This document shows, piece by piece, positions 18,587 through 27,320 of a stretch of 64,000 bases of DNA; within the stretch, counting starts at the first letter, position 1; the number at the start of each line of letters is the position of its first letter. Position numbers and translations under genes: made by a program. The DNA is from Thiomargarita sp. (GTDB lineage Bacteria > Pseudomonadota > Gammaproteobacteria > Beggiatoales > Beggiatoaceae). The notes beneath the pieces were generated by a model. That model made no database searches and was not told the DNA's origin. It saw only the letters and a program-made list of their open reading frames with translations. Location of the stretch: NCBI GenBank assembly GCA_020718845.1, contig DYRG01000003.1, positions 43,629 through 107,628 of the forward strand, given 5' to 3'.

Positions 18587-20494
18587 TTACACTGCAACTT
18601 GTTCACCAATTTCGACAACGCGGTTGTTTGGAATTTGGAAGAACTCCATTGGGCTAGCAGCATTTCTGGACATTAGAACAAATAGCTTTCTCATCCAGAA
18701 GGGTAATTTAGATTTCTTCGCGTACACAAGGGTTTCACGACTGAGAAAAAAGGTCGTTTCCATCATATTAAATTCCAATCCCGCTTTCTCACCCAAACGC
18801 GGCAAATCTTCTCCTAAATTCGGACGTTCTTTGAAACCATAGTGCATGGTCATTTTATAGAAACCGCCCCCTAATTCAGTAATGATCATGCGTTCTTTAT
18901 CATTTAATAAATAAGGAACATTCTCGGTTTTAACAGTGAAAATAACCACTTTCTCATGCAATACTTTATTGTGTTTCAAATTGTGAATCAACGAGTGAGG
19001 AATTGAATCTGGATCGGCGGTCATAAATACTGCTGTTCCATCCACTCTTGGAACACTCACCGCAATGTTTTCTACGAAATCATTAACTGACCATTCACTT
19101 TTAAGTTTATGAGAAAGAATTGAACGTCCACGTTTCCAACTAATCATTAACATAAACAGAGAAGCCGCGATTAAAATTGGAAACCATCCACCATCAGGAA
19201 TTTTGGTGCTATTTGCACTAAAAAACGCGAAATCAATGCAGAGAAACGTAATAAACAATGCACTAATCAATAAACAAGTAATTCGATTGGTACAAAACAG
19301 TTTCAAAATACTAAAAGCTAAAATCGTATCAATGAGCATCGTGGTTGCAACTGCAATACCATAAGCTGAAGCTAGATTGCTCGAACTTTTAAACAATAAA
19401 ACCAAAGAAATTACCGCCAATAAAAGAAACCAATTAATGCGAGGAATGTAGATTTGACCTTGTTCACCTTCGGAAGTATGAACGATTTGAAAACGGGGTG
19501 CAAATCCTAAGCGGGTTGCTTGTAAAGTCATTGAAAATGCACCAGAAATCACCGCTTGAGAAGCAATCACCGTTGCTGCGGTCGCTAAAAGAACTAAAAA
19601 CGGCAAACCCCAACTTGGCGCTAAATGATAAAAGAGATTTGCTGCCGTTTCATGATCGCTTAATAATAACGCGCCTTGTCCAAAATAATTTAGTAATAAT
19701 CCAGGCATTACAACATAGAACCACGCACGACGAATCGGTAAACGTCCAAAATGCCCCATATCTGCATAAAGTGCTTCTGCGCCCGTGACGGTGAGAAAAA
19801 CCGAGCTTAATACTAAAAACGCAATGAAAGGTGAAGAACTAATAAAATATGCTGCATAATAAGGATTAATTGCCGAGAAAATAGTCGGGTTTTGAACAGC
19901 ATGAAATAAACCTAAGAAACCCAAAGTGCTAAACCATAACAACATCACAGGCCCAAAGAAAGCACCAACTTTAGAAGTTCCAAAGGGTTGAATGGCAAAC
20001 AAACCGATAATAATTCCTATCGTAATTGGAACAACATAAGGTTCAAAAGAAGGTGCAATAACTTGTAATCCTTCGACCGCACTTAATACTGAAATAGCGG
20101 GTGTAATCATACTATCGCCGTAAAACAAAGCTGCACCAATTACGCCTAAAGTAATTAATGTACGATGCCAAGTTTTGTTTTGATTTTTTTGGTGATTTTC
20201 TTTGGTTAAAGCTAATAAAGCTAAAATGCCACCTTCACCTTGGTTGTCAGCGCGCATAATGAAAGTAACGTATTTCAAAGTGACCACTAAAATAACCGAC
20301 CAACACATCATTGATAAAACGCCATACACGTTTTCTGGCGTGATAGGAATGCTGTGAGAACCGTGAAAGCATTCTCGCATTGCATACAGAGGACTTGTTC
20401 CAATATCGCCAAATACCACGCCTAACGCTGCGATAATGAGCAACTTTGAAGGGGCGTTTGTAGAAGTTGTTTCGTGATTCATAAAATTACCCAA
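18587..20494 (-). CDS. kup: Potassium transporter Kup
   Basis: KUP/HAK/KT-family potassium uptake system, 635 residues, with about 12 membrane helices and a cytosolic C-terminal domain. Family signatures are GVVFGDIGTSPLYA and GEGGILAL. The start is decided by the ribosome site: GGGAGGG (20502-20508) lies 7 bases before a TTG at 20494 but about 19 before the ATG at 20482, so the TTG start (MGNFMNHE) is favoured. It is on the same strand as btuB, 113 bases downstream. Confidence 0.93.
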   Translation of the reverse strand: MGNFMNHETTSTNAPSKLLIIAALGVVFGDIGTSPLYAMRECFHGSHSIPITPENVYGVLSMMCWSVILVVTLKYVTFIMRADNQGEGGILALLALTKENHQKNQNKTWHRTLITLGVIGAALFYGDSMITPAISVLSAVEGLQVIAPSFEPYVVPITIGIIIGLFAIQPFGTSKVGAFFGPVMLLWFSTLGFLGLFHAVQNPTIFSAINPYYAAYFISSSPFIAFLVLSSVFLTVTGAEALYADMGHFGRLPIRRAWFYVVMPGLLLNYFGQGALLLSDHETAANLFYHLAPSWGLPFLVLLATAATVIASQAVISGAFSMTLQATRLGFAPRFQIVHTSEGEQGQIYIPRINWFLLLAVISLVLLFKSSSNLASAYGIAVATTMLIDTILAFSILKLFCTNRITCLLISALFITFLCIDFAFFSANSTKIPDGGWFPILIAASLFMLMISWKRGRSILSHKLKSEWSVNDFVENIAVSVPRVDGTAVFMTADPDSIPHSLIHNLKHNKVLHEKVVIFTVKTENVPYLLNDKERMIITELGGGFYKMTMHYGFKERPNLGEDLPRLGEKAGLEFNMMETTFFLSRETLVYAKKSKLPFWMRKLFVLMSRNAASPMEFFQIPNNRVVEIGEQVAV

Positions 20495-20597
20495 AACAAA
20501 ACCCTCCCAGATTGCTTTATTGCAACCTGACAGGGCTTTCGATTAAAAAGGTTAGAGGAAATCAAAGGTGAATAAAATAATCCAAAAAAGTGGACGT

Positions 20598-20603
20598 ATT
20601 ATA
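20598..20603 (-). promoter_or_regulatory. Putative -10 element upstream of kup
   Basis: A perfect TATAAT on the minus strand sits about 100 bases before kup, immediately after btuB. The -35 match is poor (TGTGCA at 17 bases), so this is a tentative kup promoter. Confidence 0.35.
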
Positions 20604-20607
20604 AACC

Positions 20608-22428
20608 TCATTTGGCGTAGTGCACACTTAAAAACCACGTCCGACCCGCCATCGGATACAAATACGCCGTTTCGTATTGTTTATTAAGCAAATTATCGAC
20701 GCGGGCTTTTAATGTCCAACGCTTATCGACAAAATATTCGCCGCGTAAATTCCAGATCGTGTAACCACCTAATTTTATTGAATTTTCTACATCATCAAAA
20801 CGATGGCTTTGAGTTAACATATTGATTGCCATACGAGTTTTTCCGATTTGTTCGGCGATGTCGATTTGCACAGAATTTTGAGCGCGGCGCGGCAATATTT
20901 TCCCCGTTGCACTATCTTCGGGTTTTGTCCAACTGTATTGTGCTTTCATATCCAAACCCTTTAACGTGCGCCAAAATGCAGTTAATTCAGCACCTTGGAT
21001 GTCAGCTTGATTCAAATTTTTTGGCTGCATTGCTCCACTTATTGGATCAAATACAAAACTAATCAATTTATCGACTTTTGTTTTATAAAAACTCGCTTCC
21101 CAACGTGCTTGACCTTCTTTGGCTTTGAAACCTACTTCCCACGTTTCAGCTTCTTCAGGTTCTAATGCTGGATTTCCAAACTGTGGATAATACAAATCAT
21201 TAAAACTCGGTGCTTTAAATGCAGTGCCATAACTTACAAAAGTTCTTAACCCTTCCATTGGATGAAAACCTAAGGCTGCTTGATAAGTGGAATGTTTCCC
21301 AAATTGATCATTATCATCGCGTCGACTTGAAACATTTACATCAAAATCTTGATAATTAACTCGATATTGCCCAAATAATGCTTTATTGAAACGTGAATTA
21401 TTAGTGTAAGCGGTATCTGCAACGATTTTATCTTCGCTTAATTCATATCCTAAAATTAAATGTTCTTGTTTCGATAAAATCAAATCATTTTGCCATAATG
21501 CTTGTTGACGCTTGGTGTCAAATAAATCTCTTGGCATCTTGTGACCATAAGTCTCTAATTTATCACGACTTTCTCCAAGTTGAACTAAGGCTTTCCACGT
21601 TGGATTGATTTGGATATTGCTCTTTAATGTAAAGCTACTTTGCTCAATATCACCTTGATTTTGAAATGCCGAATCGTAATTAATTTCTCCACGCGCATGA
21701 AATCCTTGTAATTCAAGATTCCAATTTGGATTAAAATGATGATTGATTCTCAATGAAGACGCTTGATTGTTATAACCATCTTGATCGGGTTCATTCGTAT
21801 AACAACCCGCATTTAAATTAGGTGTACAAGCATTAAATCCTTTTGAATGCAAATAACCCGTATTTAAACTAAATTTGGTTTTTTGATCACCACCTGAAAT
21901 ACCCGTGTGCATTTGATAAGTGCCATTATTTCCTCCACCCATATCTAAATGAACGCCCGCAGCATTTTCTCCATTTCTTGTAAAGATTTGTACCACCCCG
22001 CCCATTGCTTCAGAACCATATAAACCCGATCGAGTTCCTTTAACAATTTCTATGCGTTCAATTTCAGAAATTGGCAAATGTTGCCACGCGACCGTTCCCG
22101 TCGTTGCCGATCCGATTTTCACGCCGTCGACTAAAACCAACGTGTGTCCGCTGTTCATTCCGCGCAAAAAAACGCCGGCATTTTGCCCAAAACCGCCGTT
22201 GCTGCTCACGTCCACGCCCGACATCCCGCGCAATAAATCGGGGACTGATTGGGCTTGGGAGTTTTCAATCGCGGCGCGGTCGAGCACGGTGACGGAGGCG
22301 TATGCGCTGTCGGTGGGTTCGGGGGTTCGAGTGGCGGTGACGGTGATTGTCGGAAGAGCGGGGTTTTCAGCCCAACTATTTGAAAATAAAAGAGATATTA
22401 AAATAAATAAAATCATGTGGTTATCCAT
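20608..22428 (-). CDS. btuB: TonB-dependent vitamin B12 receptor BtuB
   Basis: Outer-membrane beta-barrel for cobalamin uptake, 606 residues. The signal peptide (MDNHMILFILISLLFSNSWA) is followed by a TonB box-like TITVTATRTPE, a plug domain (IVKGTRSGLYGSEAMGGVVQIF) and a barrel ending in a typical aromatic C-terminus. The specific role is supported by the cobalamin riboswitch just upstream. The ATG at 22428 is preferred over an upstream codon at 22494, which lies inside the riboswitch expression platform. No btuCDF genes are in the window. Confidence 0.92.
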   Translation of the reverse strand: MDNHMILFILISLLFSNSWAENPALPTITVTATRTPEPTDSAYASVTVLDRAAIENSQAQSVPDLLRGMSGVDVSSNGGFGQNAGVFLRGMNSGHTLVLVDGVKIGSATTGTVAWQHLPISEIERIEIVKGTRSGLYGSEAMGGVVQIFTRNGENAAGVHLDMGGGNNGTYQMHTGISGGDQKTKFSLNTGYLHSKGFNACTPNLNAGCYTNEPDQDGYNNQASSLRINHHFNPNWNLELQGFHARGEINYDSAFQNQGDIEQSSFTLKSNIQINPTWKALVQLGESRDKLETYGHKMPRDLFDTKRQQALWQNDLILSKQEHLILGYELSEDKIVADTAYTNNSRFNKALFGQYRVNYQDFDVNVSSRRDDNDQFGKHSTYQAALGFHPMEGLRTFVSYGTAFKAPSFNDLYYPQFGNPALEPEEAETWEVGFKAKEGQARWEASFYKTKVDKLISFVFDPISGAMQPKNLNQADIQGAELTAFWRTLKGLDMKAQYSWTKPEDSATGKILPRRAQNSVQIDIAEQIGKTRMAINMLTQSHRFDDVENSIKLGGYTIWNLRGEYFVDKRWTLKARVDNLLNKQYETAYLYPMAGRTWFLSVHYAK

Positions 22429-22444
22429 ATTAAAAATGAAAAAA

Positions 22445-22501
22445 TGGCAGACGGAGTAACCCATTGATTTTGAAGTCAAAATTGCCCGCCGCAATCTGCC
22501 A
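22445..22501 (-). terminator. Riboswitch expression-platform hairpin before btuB
   Basis: On the minus strand TGGCAGA pairs with TCTGCCA 44 bases later, enclosing a smaller TTTTGACTTCAAAA hairpin, and is followed by TTTTTT. It is placed directly between the riboswitch core and the btuB start, so it may be the terminator the riboswitch controls. Confidence 0.5.
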
Positions 22502-22508
22502 GACTGTT

Positions 22509-22675
22509 CTGCAAGGGCGGTCTCCGGACTTTTAAGCGGTTTCTTTTAATAAAAAAACCCAATTCAATCGCCTTCCCATAATTAAAAGAAACAGTGGCAT
22601 CTGATTGAATTATATAACTTAATTACCGTTGCGGGGGCAGTGTCGGCATTTCACCGACTTCCCGTTTCCTTGCAG
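22509..22675 (-). ncRNA. Cobalamin riboswitch
   Basis: Leader RNA of btuB. P1 is formed by CTGCAAGG (22675-22668) and CCTTGCAG (22516-22509). The conserved core reads GTCGGTGAAATGCCGACACT followed by the GCCCCCGCAACGG box, and a GCCACTG B12 box and the 3' GTCCGGAGACCGCC element are present. Binding of adenosylcobalamin or a related corrinoid would lower btuB expression. About 167 nt, a normal size for the class. Confidence 0.95.
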
Positions 22676-22703
22676 CTTTCTTTGTCTAAATGTAATTAAA
22701 AAA

Positions 22704-23282
22704 TTAAAACTCGCCTTTCGCTGCACCTTCCATGATGGCGAGCATATTTCCTCTAACTTTCAATGCTTCTTTCTTTAAATCATCTGGAAGGGTTTTTCCA
22801 CCATAAATCATTAAATCCATGTTCATTGAATAAATAAACAATTTCCCCGCTTTATCTTGTACCAAACTAATCGTACAAGGCATCATTGCACTATACGCAT
22901 CGTTGTAATCAAGCATTTTCTTTCCAACAGTTGCATCACAGAAATTCAAAAATGAAACGTGACGATAAGGTTGTCCAGTAACCGCTTCAACTTGTTTGTA
23001 GAAAGGTGATTCTCCTGCGAAAAACATTCCTTTTTGAACCGCAATGCTCTTCATGGATTCTTTCACTTGCTCTGCATCAATACCGTCATTTACTTGAAAC
23101 TTCCACACCATCGGCATTGCAGCATCTTTAGTTTCTAAAAGTTTTAAAGCAAGTTCTTTATAGATGGTAGGTGCTTGTGGATCAAAATCTCCTTGTATTT
23201 TAGAGAGTTGGATTGCAATAAATACCACCCCAATAGTCGCAATAAATCCAATTAAAGCAAATAAATTTCTAATGATTCCCAC
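22704..23282 (-). CDS. DUF302-like membrane-anchored protein
   Basis: Protein of 192 residues with one N-terminal membrane helix (about 7-26) and a domain resembling DUF302 (YRHVSFLNFCDATVGKKML, then PCTISLV and KLFIYSMNMDLM). It starts with GTG at 23282, decided by AGGAG 9 bases upstream. The function of DUF302 is not established. It is the last gene of the run valS, M16, M16, coiled-coil protein, pYEATS protein. Confidence 0.75.
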   Translation of the reverse strand: MGIIRNLFALIGFIATIGVVFIAIQLSKIQGDFDPQAPTIYKELALKLLETKDAAMPMVWKFQVNDGIDAEQVKESMKSIAVQKGMFFAGESPFYKQVEAVTGQPYRHVSFLNFCDATVGKKMLDYNDAYSAMMPCTISLVQDKAGKLFIYSMNMDLMIYGGKTLPDDLKKEALKVRGNMLAIMEGAAKGEF

Positions 23283-23308
23283 TGCTAGTTTCTCCTGTCT
23301 AAAGTTAG

Positions 23309-23962
23309 TTAAAATTTCAAAGTATGTATCAGTTTTTGTATTCCGCCATCTTTCAACAAGATGCGAATATTTACTTCAAATGAACCCCAGCCATTACCCG
23401 TTAGAACAAATGCCTGAGTTTCACTGTTTCCTTTCTCACAAATCTCTTGAACGGGATTGGGAAAAGTCGGGTGCAAGGTATATTCAACACATTTCACTTG
23501 GTTTAAAATATCTTCACTACTTTCTAGGAAGATTTTCCAATCCCAAGAACCCGCATTGTTCTTTGTAGCAATATTATTAATTTGAATCGGTAATTGACGA
23601 GTTTCTTCAGTTGCTTTCACTAAATTTAATTTGTAATCCATACTAAAGTTCTTCCCATCTTTGAAAGTCACTTTAATTGGAATTACAAACTCGCCCCAAC
23701 CTTGCATATTATGAGCAAATGGCATTTCTACATTACCACCATGTTCACAAATTTCAATCGGTTTTTTATTGAAACTTTTATGCAATTTGTATTCAACACA
23801 GCGTATCTCATTGATTTTACTGGAATCTTTCTTAATAAAAATCGTCCAATCCCAAATTCCCCCGCCCATATAACGCGAGGTATTTTCAATGGCAATTTCT
23901 TCTGCTGCAAAACTATGATTTGAAATCAATAGAAATGCCATTGTAATAAAAAAAATCTTCAT
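23309..23962 (-). CDS. Secreted protein with two pYEATS-like domains
   Basis: Exported 217-residue protein. After a signal peptide (ending SFAAEE) come two repeats of about 95 residues, each with the order WDW.IF, CVEY.LH.SF/TFP, EICE and GWG.F, followed by a KDG strand. This pattern matches the prokaryotic YEATS (pYEATS) domain as I know it; each repeat also holds two cysteines (RCVEY/KCVEY and EICE) that could form a disulfide, suiting an extracytoplasmic setting. Its ATG overlaps the stop of the upstream coiled-coil gene by 4 bases, so the two are co-translated. The ligand is unknown. Confidence 0.7.
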   Translation of the reverse strand: MKIFFITMAFLLISNHSFAAEEIAIENTSRYMGGGIWDWTIFIKKDSSKINEIRCVEYKLHKSFNKKPIEICEHGGNVEMPFAHNMQGWGEFVIPIKVTFKDGKNFSMDYKLNLVKATEETRQLPIQINNIATKNNAGSWDWKIFLESSEDILNQVKCVEYTLHPTFPNPVQEICEKGNSETQAFVLTGNGWGSFEVNIRILLKDGGIQKLIHTLKF

Positions 23963-24627
23963 TGTGTTACTCTCCTCATATTAAGGTCAGCATTAGGAAC
24001 GGTCATATCATAACTACGCCAAGTTTTTCCATTTTCTTCTACTAACACAGAAACCCGATCTCCTTCGTGCAAATTCTCAAACTTTACAATAATTCCACCA
24101 GGTCCACTTTCAAAATCCGCATCATTAAACACTTTTCCACTCTCACTTCCATCTTGTCTTTTGATTGCCGATTTCACTTTTGCAGTGAACGGATTTGCTT
24201 GACTTCCTTGAGGAAAAACTAAGTTCAAATGCAACCGATATGTTTTCAATGATCCCGTCACATTATGAATGGCAATTTCTAAACGATCTGCTAAATCATC
24301 TAACATCTTTGCTTTAATTGCCGTTTCGTTTTCTAAAGCAGAAATTTTGCTTTGCAATCGCTTTATATCTGCTTGATTATCAATGAGTTTAGTTTCATAG
24401 TTTTGGTAAATAAAAAACAAACCCATTCCAATCATTGCAATGCCCGACAAAATCATTAAACCAAACGCATCAGACTTAAATCCTATCCCAAATTTTTCGC
24501 CATTGATATCGAGAACTTCTTTACCACTTAAAATCGTTTTATTTCGAATCGCAAACCAAAAAACAATAATCCCGCCCACTAATAAACTTAGCAGCATTAA
24601 TAGTGTTTGGGATAGTTCAACATTCAT
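23959..24627 (-). CDS. Membrane protein with coiled coil and beta-rich C-terminal domain
   Basis: Unrecognised 222-residue protein. It has two membrane helices (near residues 5-27 and 50-72), a coiled coil (IDNQADIKRLQSKISALENE) and a beta-rich C-terminal domain from about residue 120. The ATG at 24627 is preferred to the one at 24642 because GGGAG stands 8 bases upstream; the earlier ATG directly touches the M16 stop codon. It lies between two M16 peptidase genes and the pYEATS gene, all closely packed, and probably acts with them in the envelope. Confidence 0.65.
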   Translation of the reverse strand: MNVELSQTLLMLLSLLVGGIIVFWFAIRNKTILSGKEVLDINGEKFGIGFKSDAFGLMILSGIAMIGMGLFFIYQNYETKLIDNQADIKRLQSKISALENETAIKAKMLDDLADRLEIAIHNVTGSLKTYRLHLNLVFPQGSQANPFTAKVKSAIKRQDGSESGKVFNDADFESGPGGIIVKFENLHEGDRVSVLVEENGKTWRSYDMTVPNADLNMRRVTQ

Positions 24628-24642
24628 TGCATTTGCTCCCAT

Positions 24643-25938
24643 TTAAGAAGAACGTTTTCCTACAGTAAATAAAATCATTTTCTCTGGTTTTATTTGACGT
24701 TTAATTGCGTCGTTGATTTGCTCTAAAGAAACCGCCTCAATTTTATTTGACCACACTTGCAAATAATCCAACGGCAAATTATAAAAACCAATGGTCGTCA
24801 AATAACTTAATAATTTCCCGTTGCTATCTACCCGCATTGCAAAATTTCCTGTTAAATGTTTCTTTGCATCAATGACTTCTTTCTCTGTTGGACCTTGCTC
24901 AACAAATTCTTGAATAATTTTTTTCACTAATTCAATAGCTTGTTGGGCATTTTCTTGACGGGTTTGCAAACTCGCAGAAATTGTTCCTGCTTGCAACATT
25001 GGAGAAACACTGCTGTGAACACTATACGCCAAACCCTGTTTCTCACGCACTTCCTCTGGTAATCTTGAAACCAAACTTCCTCCCCCCAAAATATAATTTG
25101 CAATCAACATCGGGAAATAATCTTTATCACTTCGAGCATAACCAATTTGCCCTAATGCAATATGCGTTTGTTCTGATGGATGCTCAATATGAATGGGTTT
25201 CAAGTCTGGGGTTTTTGGTACTAAAGGAATAGCTGGCAAAGTTTCTCCCGCTGGCAAATCCGTTAAAATCCGTTTTACAAGGTTCTCTGCTTGCTCACGA
25301 GAAATCGCACCTATCAATGCAATAATTGTATTTTTTGCAACATAATGTTTTTTATAGAAATTTATTACATTCTCGCGGCTTAAAATAGGCAAACTTTCTT
25401 CAGTTCCTCCAGTTTGAAAGGCGTAAGGATGCTCTCCATATAAATTTTCTTGAAAGGCTTTACTCAACAAAGAACTTGGCGATTGTTTTTGAGATTCTAA
25501 TGATTGCAACATTTGCTGACGAATTCTTTCAAGTTCTTTTGCTGGAAATGTTGGTTTCTTCAAAATTCTCAGCATATTTTCAAACGCTGGTTCAAATAAA
25601 TTTTGATCAGTTAGTGAACGAAGCTGTATCGATGCCATTTCTTTTGAAGCACCTTGACTAAATTGCGCCCCTACATCATCAAAAATCTCCGCAAGTTGCT
25701 CTGCATTCAAATCACCCGCTCCTTCATTTAACGTGCCGCTGGTTAAAGCCGCCAAACCTAATTTTCCATTATCACGCATACTGCCTGCATCAAAGGAAAT
25801 TTGAATATCAATAATGGGTAATTCCATTGCTGAAATGAAATAGATTTTCGTACCTTGTTCAGTTTGCCAATATTGCACATCTGGAATCGCTTGCGCGGTT
25901 TGAATCCAGCCTACTAATAAAATCGCTAGAAATCTCAT
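24643..25938 (-). CDS. M16-family peptidase, non-catalytic subunit
   Basis: Insulinase-like M16 protein of 431 residues with a signal peptide. The HxxEH zinc motif of active members is absent from the expected place (KLGLAALTSGTLNEG), while the R/Y pair region typical of the partner subunit is present (GGGSLVSRLPEEVREKQGLAYS). It should pair with the active M16 protein encoded 5 bases upstream. Substrates in the periplasm are unknown. Confidence 0.88.
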   Translation of the reverse strand: MRFLAILLVGWIQTAQAIPDVQYWQTEQGTKIYFISAMELPIIDIQISFDAGSMRDNGKLGLAALTSGTLNEGAGDLNAEQLAEIFDDVGAQFSQGASKEMASIQLRSLTDQNLFEPAFENMLRILKKPTFPAKELERIRQQMLQSLESQKQSPSSLLSKAFQENLYGEHPYAFQTGGTEESLPILSRENVINFYKKHYVAKNTIIALIGAISREQAENLVKRILTDLPAGETLPAIPLVPKTPDLKPIHIEHPSEQTHIALGQIGYARSDKDYFPMLIANYILGGGSLVSRLPEEVREKQGLAYSVHSSVSPMLQAGTISASLQTRQENAQQAIELVKKIIQEFVEQGPTEKEVIDAKKHLTGNFAMRVDSNGKLLSYLTTIGFYNLPLDYLQVWSNKIEAVSLEQINDAIKRQIKPEKMILFTVGKRSS

Positions 25939-25943
25939 ATTAA

Positions 25944-27311
25944 TTAATGTCCATGTTTGTTTGAAAGCGGTTTTTCAACCGGAGAATTATCCGATAAAGG
26001 TTGAGGTTCTAATACGGCAACCGTTAAACCATCATCGATAAAATATTTTTGCGCAGCCATTTGAATTTGCTCTGGCGTAATTGCACTGAGTTTCTCAACA
26101 AATTGATCCAGCAAATCGTGCGGCAAACCAATCGTCTCCAATTGCCCCATTTGCATGGCTTGATAAAATACCGAATCCTTTTCGTAAATCTTTGCCGCAA
26201 CTAACTGCGCTTTAATGCGTTTTAATTCACTTTCTTTCACCAATTCGGTTTTAAGAATTTGGATCTGTTCACGGATGGCATTTTCTAGTGTTTCTACTGT
26301 ATTAGTCTTTGTTGGTGTTCCACCAAATACAAACAACTCATCTAAGCGACCAAACGCATCATAACTACTACTTACACTGGTGGCAATTTCTTTTCCACGA
26401 ATCAAATGTTTTGTAAAACGTGAACTATCTCCACCATCCAAAATATATGCAATCAGTTGTAATGCGTAAGGAATCCAACTTTCTTCAGTTGTTTTAATTG
26501 ATGGTACTTTGTAACCCATTAATAAATTTGGTAATTTCGCCGGTTTTTTAACCGTAATTCTTTTAATTCCAAATTGCGGCACTTCTTGAGTGCTTTTAGT
26601 CGGTGTAATATCTGAAGGTTTCAAATTTCCAAAATGTTCTTTCGCTAATGTTAAAACTTCTTCTGGATTTATATCACCCACCACCACTAAAATAGCATTA
26701 TTTGGCGCATACCAACGTTGATACCAATTTTTGGCATCTTCCAAAGTAAGATTTTTCAAATCCGGCATCCAACCAATAACGGGATTTCTATAAGGCGAGC
26801 TTTGATAGGCAGTTGCTTTAAAGATTTCATACATCAATGAATTAGGTTTATCATCGGTGCGTAATTTGCGTTCTTCAATGACGACTTCGCGTTCTTTATC
26901 AAACTCTTTTTGATCTAATTTCAAACCCCGCATTCTATCCGCTTCTAATTTGAAACTAATCGCCAAGCGGTTTTTCTCTAGCTTTTGATAATAAGCCGTA
27001 TAATCTGAACTGGTGAACGCATTTTCATCTGCACCGTTCTCTGCCATAATTTTAGAGAATTGACCCGCCGCATATTGCTCAGTTCCTCTAAACATTAAAT
27101 GCTCTAAAAGATGAGAAAGTCCAGTTTTGGCATTTTCTTCATAACTTGAACCTATTTTGTACCAAATTTGGCTTACCACAACAGGAGAACGATGATCTTC
27201 TTTCACCAATATTTTCAAACCATTTTCTAAAACAAGTTCTTTAGTTTTATTATCTTCTGCAAAGCTACTTGCTGAAATGATAATTAAAACACAACTTAAC
27301 AAATACTTCAT
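25944..27311 (-). CDS. M16-family zinc peptidase, catalytic subunit
   Basis: Periplasmic M16B metallopeptidase, 455 residues. The signal peptide (to about residue 18) is followed by the inverted zinc motif H67-L-L-E70-H71, and the downstream glutamate is available in the EREVVIEERK segment. The C-terminal half is the usual second M16 fold. It lies 9 bases after valS and 5 before the inactive partner, so the pair is made together. PqqL/YmxG-type roles have been described for relatives; the substrate here is unknown. Confidence 0.92.
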   Translation of the reverse strand: MKYLLSCVLIIISASSFAEDNKTKELVLENGLKILVKEDHRSPVVVSQIWYKIGSSYEENAKTGLSHLLEHLMFRGTEQYAAGQFSKIMAENGADENAFTSSDYTAYYQKLEKNRLAISFKLEADRMRGLKLDQKEFDKEREVVIEERKLRTDDKPNSLMYEIFKATAYQSSPYRNPVIGWMPDLKNLTLEDAKNWYQRWYAPNNAILVVVGDINPEEVLTLAKEHFGNLKPSDITPTKSTQEVPQFGIKRITVKKPAKLPNLLMGYKVPSIKTTEESWIPYALQLIAYILDGGDSSRFTKHLIRGKEIATSVSSSYDAFGRLDELFVFGGTPTKTNTVETLENAIREQIQILKTELVKESELKRIKAQLVAAKIYEKDSVFYQAMQMGQLETIGLPHDLLDQFVEKLSAITPEQIQMAAQKYFIDDGLTVAVLEPQPLSDNSPVEKPLSNKHGH

Positions 27312-27320
27312 TTCATACTC

